Source: Nitrospinota bacterium
Lineage (GTDB): Bacteria > Nitrospinota_A > UBA7883 > JACRLM01
Direction: 5' to 3'
NCBI GenBank assembly: GCA_015231995.1
Contig: JADGAO010000053.1
Location: forward strand, 1-15,781
Length of the DNA: 15,781 nucleotides
In this document: one piece after another, positions 12,436 through 15,781 of the stretch
Layout of the letters: each line of letters opens with the position of its first letter
Position numbering within the stretch: the stretch's first letter is position 1
Translations under genes and position numbers: made by a program
The notes under the pieces: generated by a model
The model's input: only the letters and a program-made list of their open reading frames with translations
Told to the model about the DNA's origin: nothing
Database searches by the model: none

Positions 12436-14091
12436 ATGACCGATAGAATCAAAGAGTTAACGGCGAAAATCGCCGGGCGCTCCGTGTCCGACCAAAAATC
12501 GGCGCTGAACGCTGTGGAGTCCTCGAAAGACTTCACGCCTGAGGAAAAGGCGAGCCTTGCAGAGGCGATCGTCTCTCTGTTTTACCAGGATCACGCAGAC
12601 GACCCGGAGTTGGGCGTGATAATAGCCCGGTCGGAAAAAACGCTGGCCTCATTGGGTTCCGACGTTACCGGGATGCTTCTGGCGCAACTGCCCGATGCGG
12701 ACGCGGAATCGGCGGAACATTTCGCCCGCGCCATCGGGTTTATGGGTTCGTCGGCGATAGACCCTCTGCTTTCGGCCATGTCTGCGAAGGCTGGCGACGA
12801 TTACGCGCAGATCAATATGCTGTTGGCCGTGGGCAACTTCCGCGACCCGGCCATTTTCAAGGCCCTGCCGACGGTTATCAAACACGCGGGTTCTAAAAAC
12901 CCCCAGTTGAAATCGTCCGCTCTCTATTGCATCGGCAGGTTCTTCAACAGGATACCTTACGGCAACGCTTCGGCGGCGGATCGAGGGCTTATGTTCGACA
13001 CCCTGTTCAATGGGTTGGCGGACACCTCCTCGCTCGTCCGGCGCCATGCGGTGCGGGCGCTCGGCAAAGGCGCGCGCAATTCGTATTTCACCCCGGAGCA
13101 GGTGGACAAGACCCACGGCGCGTTCCGGGCGATACTTGGAACGGACAACTTCAACTGGGACAGAGCGTTTATCGTGCGAAGCGAGGCGGAGAAACAACTC
13201 CACTACTGCCAGCATGGCAAAAGCGAGCAGGACAAAGGCGGTATGGGTGACGATAAATACAAACAGGACTTCAGGGTGTTGGAGAAAAGGGAGCTTTGCC
13301 CCAACACTTTCTATTTCAAGATTAACGCTCCGTTGATAGCCAGGAAGATAGAGGCGGGCCAGTTCATCATAATGCGGCCCAACGACATCAGCGAGCGGAT
13401 GCCGCTTTCCATCGCCGGATGGGACAGGGACAAGGGCTACCTCGAAATAATCATCATGGCCGCCGGGCGCACGTCCACGGAAGCCGTCCGCAAAAACGTG
13501 GGCGATTGTTTCCAGGACATCGTCGGGCCGTTGGGCCAGCGTTCTCATGTGGCCAAGTTCGACGGAGCGGCTGTCGTGGTCGGCGGCGGTTACGGGACAG
13601 GCGCGGTTATCCCGACGGCGAGGGATTTGAAGGCGCTCGGCAACAAGGTTTATGGAATCGTCGGGGCGCGGCAGAAAGACCTGCTCATCATGGTCGAAGA
13701 GCTAAAGGCCGTCTGTGACGAGGTTTTTGTGACCACCAACGACGGAAGCGTGGGGATACAGGGTTTCGTCACGCACGCGCTTGAGAAGATTATTGCGCGG
13801 GAGAAAGTCTCGATGATCCTGGCCGTCGGCCCGGTGCCGATGATGATGGCCGTCACCAACATGACCCGCAATATGGATATCCAGACATGGGTGAGCCTTA
13901 ACGCCATCATGGTGGATGGTACCGGAATGTGCGGCGCGTGCAGGGTTTCCGTCGCCAGCAAGACCAAATTCGCCTGTTATCACGGGCCGGATTTCATCGG
14001 CAAGGACGTTGATTTCGACGAGCTGATGAAACGCCAGAAGATGTTTGTGGACAAAGAGAAGGTCGCTCTTGAAGCGTACCTTAAGGAATAG
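12436..14091 (+). CDS. HEAT-repeat/NfnA fusion: ferredoxin-NADP reductase alpha subunit-like flavoprotein
   Basis: The protein has 551 residues in two parts. Residues 1 to about 260 are helical HEAT-like repeats (recurring patterns such as AIDPLLSAMS, RDPAIFKALPTVIKHAG and DTSSLVRRHAVRALGKGARN), with no catalytic motif. A short Gln/Lys/Asp/Gly linker leads to residues 275-551, a complete NfnA-type subunit: an FAD-binding RMPLS (321-325), a dinucleotide-binding GGGYGTG (383-389), and the C-terminal [2Fe-2S] site DGTGMCGACR with Cys499, Cys502, Cys514 and Asp494. That spacing fits the Asp/three-Cys cluster of NfnA. NfnA normally has about 280 residues, so the N-terminal half is an addition. The ribosome-binding site GGGGAG precedes the ATG. 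It is joined to the NfnB-like gene a few bases on, the normal partner. It should handle NADH and ferredoxin electrons. Alternative: sulfide dehydrogenase (SudB)-like, from the same family. Confidence 0.88.
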   Translation: MTDRIKELTAKIAGRSVSDQKSALNAVESSKDFTPEEKASLAEAIVSLFYQDHADDPELGVIIARSEKTLASLGSDVTGMLLAQLPDADAESAEHFARAIGFMGSSAIDPLLSAMSAKAGDDYAQINMLLAVGNFRDPAIFKALPTVIKHAGSKNPQLKSSALYCIGRFFNRIPYGNASAADRGLMFDTLFNGLADTSSLVRRHAVRALGKGARNSYFTPEQVDKTHGAFRAILGTDNFNWDRAFIVRSEAEKQLHYCQHGKSEQDKGGMGDDKYKQDFRVLEKRELCPNTFYFKINAPLIARKIEAGQFIIMRPNDISERMPLSIAGWDRDKGYLEIIIMAAGRTSTEAVRKNVGDCFQDIVGPLGQRSHVAKFDGAAVVVGGGYGTGAVIPTARDLKALGNKVYGIVGARQKDLLIMVEELKAVCDEVFVTTNDGSVGIQGFVTHALEKIIAREKVSMILAVGPVPMMMAVTNMTRNMDIQTWVSLNAIMVDGTGMCGACRVSVASKTKFACYHGPDFIGKDVDFDELMKRQKMFVDKEKVALEAYLKE

Positions 14092-14104
14092 GGGGTAAGT
14101 GGCG

Positions 14105-15601
14105 ATGGCTGACGACAAGAAGACTTCTAAAGAACGGATGAAAAAGCCGAGGAACCACCTGCCCCTGCAAGAGGCGGCGGCGCGGATCGGCAACTGGGAC
14201 GAAGTGCCGCTGGGCTACACGCTGGCGCAGGCGATGGATGAGGCCAGCAGGTGTATCCACTGCAAAAAACCGGAATGTATCGGCGGCTGTCCGGTGGGAA
14301 TAGACATACCCGCCTTCCTGAAACTTGTGGAAGAAGGCGACGTGGCAAGCGCGGCACGCAAGATACGCGAGAAAAACTTTTTGCCAGCCGCCTGCGGCAG
14401 GGTGTGCCCGCAGGATAAACAGTGCGAGGCCGTCTGTATCGTCGGCAAGAAGAACGATCCGGTTGGCATCGGCAACCTGGAGCGTTTCGTGGCCGACTAC
14501 GAACGAGCGCACAAGCTCGACCGTTTGCCGCAGATACCCGCCCCCACCGGCAAGAAGGTGGCGATCATCGGCGCAGGCCCCGCAGGGTTGACATGCGCGT
14601 ACGAGCTTCGGATCAAAGGGCATGACGTCACGGTTTTCGAGGCGTTCCACAGGGGCGGCGGCGTTATGGTGTACGGAATACCCCGCTTCCGTTTGCCGCT
14701 GGAGATCATTGACGAAGACCTGCAACTGCTCGTGGATATGGGCGTCAAGTTCTACTACAACATGATCATCGGCAAGATACTCACGCTCGACGAATTGTTG
14801 GAGAAAGAGGGTTTCGACGCGGTGTTCATCGCTTCCGGCGCGGGACTTCCCAAGATGCTCGGAATCAAAGGGGAGAACCTCAACGGCATCTATTCCGCCA
14901 ACGAGTATCTGACCCGCATCTACCTGATGCACGCCAACCATTTCCCGAAATTCCCCACGCCGCTGTATCAGGGCAAGCGGGTTGCGGTAATCGGCGCGGG
15001 CAACACGGCCATGGACGTGCTACGCACCGGCAAACGGATGGGCGTGAAAGTCACATGTTACTACCGCAGGTCGCGCGACGAGGCTCCGGCCCGCACAGAG
15101 GAACTCGAACACGCCGAGCAGGAGTTCATTGACTTCAAGTGGCTGTCCAACCCGGTGGAGTTCATCGGCGACGAGAACAACTTCGTCAAGGCCATCAAGT
15201 GCGAAGTGATGAAACTGTCCGAGCCGGACGAGTCCGGCAGGCGCAAACCGATGTCCACCGGCGAGTTCTTCGTTGACGAGATAGACACGGTGGTATTCTC
15301 GCTCGGTTGCGACGTCAACCCGATCATCCCGTCGGTCACGCCGGATTTGCGTATCAACAAATGGGGCATCATCATGGTTGACCACGCCACTTGCCACACC
15401 AGCAAGAAGGGCGTGTTCGCAGGCGGCGACGCGATAACCGGCGGCTCGACGGTGATACTTGCGATGGGCCAGGCCAAGAACGCGGCCAAGCACATGCACG
15501 AGTACCTGATGGGCGAGTTCAAATACGAGTTGGACATCCCGACCGACCCCAACGCCTCCGGCGTGACGTGGGAAGGCAGGTTCGCCAAGGGTAAGAGATA
15601 A
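14105..15601 (+). CDS. NfnB / GltD-like NADPH-dependent flavoprotein (glutamate synthase small-subunit family)
   Basis: The protein has 498 residues. The N-terminal iron-sulfur domain carries CIHCKKPECIGGCP and CGRVCPQDKQCEAVC, the cysteine pattern for two [4Fe-4S] clusters. Two Rossmann folds follow: an FAD site IIGAGPAGL and an NADPH site VIGAGNTAMD followed by YYRRSRDE. The C-terminal FAD contact GVFAGGDAITGG is intact. In NfnAB this subunit holds the bifurcating FAD and the ferredoxin site; annotators often label such proteins 'glutamate synthase small subunit' (gltA/gltD). No glutamate synthase large subunit is nearby, so Nfn is the better reading. The start is ATG at 14105, nine nt after GGGGG; a GTG at 14099 lies too close to it. 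It is 13 nt after the HEAT-NfnA stop. Two terminators follow. Confidence 0.92.
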   Translation: MADDKKTSKERMKKPRNHLPLQEAAARIGNWDEVPLGYTLAQAMDEASRCIHCKKPECIGGCPVGIDIPAFLKLVEEGDVASAARKIREKNFLPAACGRVCPQDKQCEAVCIVGKKNDPVGIGNLERFVADYERAHKLDRLPQIPAPTGKKVAIIGAGPAGLTCAYELRIKGHDVTVFEAFHRGGGVMVYGIPRFRLPLEIIDEDLQLLVDMGVKFYYNMIIGKILTLDELLEKEGFDAVFIASGAGLPKMLGIKGENLNGIYSANEYLTRIYLMHANHFPKFPTPLYQGKRVAVIGAGNTAMDVLRTGKRMGVKVTCYYRRSRDEAPARTEELEHAEQEFIDFKWLSNPVEFIGDENNFVKAIKCEVMKLSEPDESGRRKPMSTGEFFVDEIDTVVFSLGCDVNPIIPSVTPDLRINKWGIIMVDHATCHTSKKGVFAGGDAITGGSTVILAMGQAKNAAKHMHEYLMGEFKYELDIPTDPNASGVTWEGRFAKGKR

Positions 15602-15604
15602 TGT

Positions 15605-15629
15605 AAAGGCGACCTTCCGGGTCGCTTTT
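15605..15629 (+). terminator. Intrinsic terminator after the Nfn operon (first)
   Basis: GCGACC (15609-15614) pairs with GGTCGC (15620-15625) around a TTCCG loop, followed by TTTT. It starts a few bases after the NfnB stop codon. The short stem suggests moderate strength. Confidence 0.65.
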
Positions 15630-15659
15630 AATTCTTTCGTTCACCAGGTTTATACGACA

Positions 15660-15688
15660 GGGGCACAGTACGCTGTGCCCCTTTTTTT
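15660..15688 (+). terminator. Strong intrinsic terminator after the Nfn operon (second)
   Basis: GGGGCACAG (15660-15668) pairs perfectly with CTGTGCCCC (15673-15681) around TACG, followed by seven T residues. This is a textbook Rho-independent terminator and would back up the first. Confidence 0.92.
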
Positions 15689-15693
15689 ATAGT

Positions 15694-15732
15694 ATTTCTA
15701 CTTCGATCCTTCGGTCGCCAAGGCTCCCCTCA
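15694..15732. repeat. Truncated palindromic repeat
   Basis: ATTTCTACTTCGATCCTTCG, then GTCGCCAAGGCTCCCCTCAG, matches the right half of the copy at 10107-10195 and diverges after CTCAG, with no GAATGACAA arm. The other arm is not seen in front of it, so this is a partial copy at the window edge. Confidence 0.6.
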
Positions 15733-15781
15733 GCAACCGTGTTAAATGTCAAACGGCAACCGCATAAATCTCCCTTTTCTT

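Noticed and set aside
12649..13548. 299-codon minus-strand frame opposite the HEAT-NfnA gene
   Set aside because: It has Arg- and His-rich translation without motifs and overlaps a gene with a good ribosome-binding site and recognisable domains.

Overview
The window looks like a chromosomal segment of a Gram-negative-type bacterium with moderately high GC. Gene content is mostly housekeeping or signalling: AlaRS, SerA, QueC, an Nfn-type flavoprotein pair, a TusA/DsrE2 pair and three signal-transduction proteins. No plasmid, phage or CRISPR genes are visible. I cannot name the taxon. The mixture of a sulfur-relay pair, an Nfn-like pair and heavy signalling would fit a Nitrospirota, Nitrospinota or former-Deltaproteobacteria type organism, but that is inference only.

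Layout, left to right. A 5' intergenic region full of short repeats (1-422) leads into tusA and dsrE2 (rightward). These converge on queC (leftward) across an inverted-repeat element. A second repeat-filled gap separates queC from a leftward block transcribed in the order response regulator-GGDEF-GAF protein, alaS, TIGR04282-type glycosyltransferase. The regulator and alaS sit close enough to be co-transcribed. Another repeat cluster (7767-8207) precedes a leftward sensor histidine kinase with a periplasmic Cache domain, followed by a further repeat cluster. Then come serA (rightward), a leftward single-domain CheY-like regulator, and a rightward two-gene operon. That operon encodes a HEAT-repeat/NfnA fusion and an NfnB/GltD-like flavoprotein, and ends in two intrinsic terminators.

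Functionally, the Nfn-like pair would exchange electrons between NADH, NADPH and ferredoxin, possibly by flavin-based bifurcation. TusA and DsrE2 would carry sulfur as persulfide. SerA starts serine synthesis and keeps the residues of the serine-binding regulatory site. The kinase and the single-domain regulator are orphans with no adjacent partner.

The two most distinctive things are (1) the fusion of about 260 residues of HEAT-like repeats to the N-terminus of an NfnA-type subunit, and (2) a modular family of short palindromic intergenic repeats occupying most gaps. One copy of the family is split by a 61-bp insert flanked by CAAG on both sides, and a separate GGCG...CGCC hairpin repeat occurs three times. 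I see no convincing multi-gene system that is wholly new; the HEAT-NfnA fusion is the best candidate for unexplained biology.
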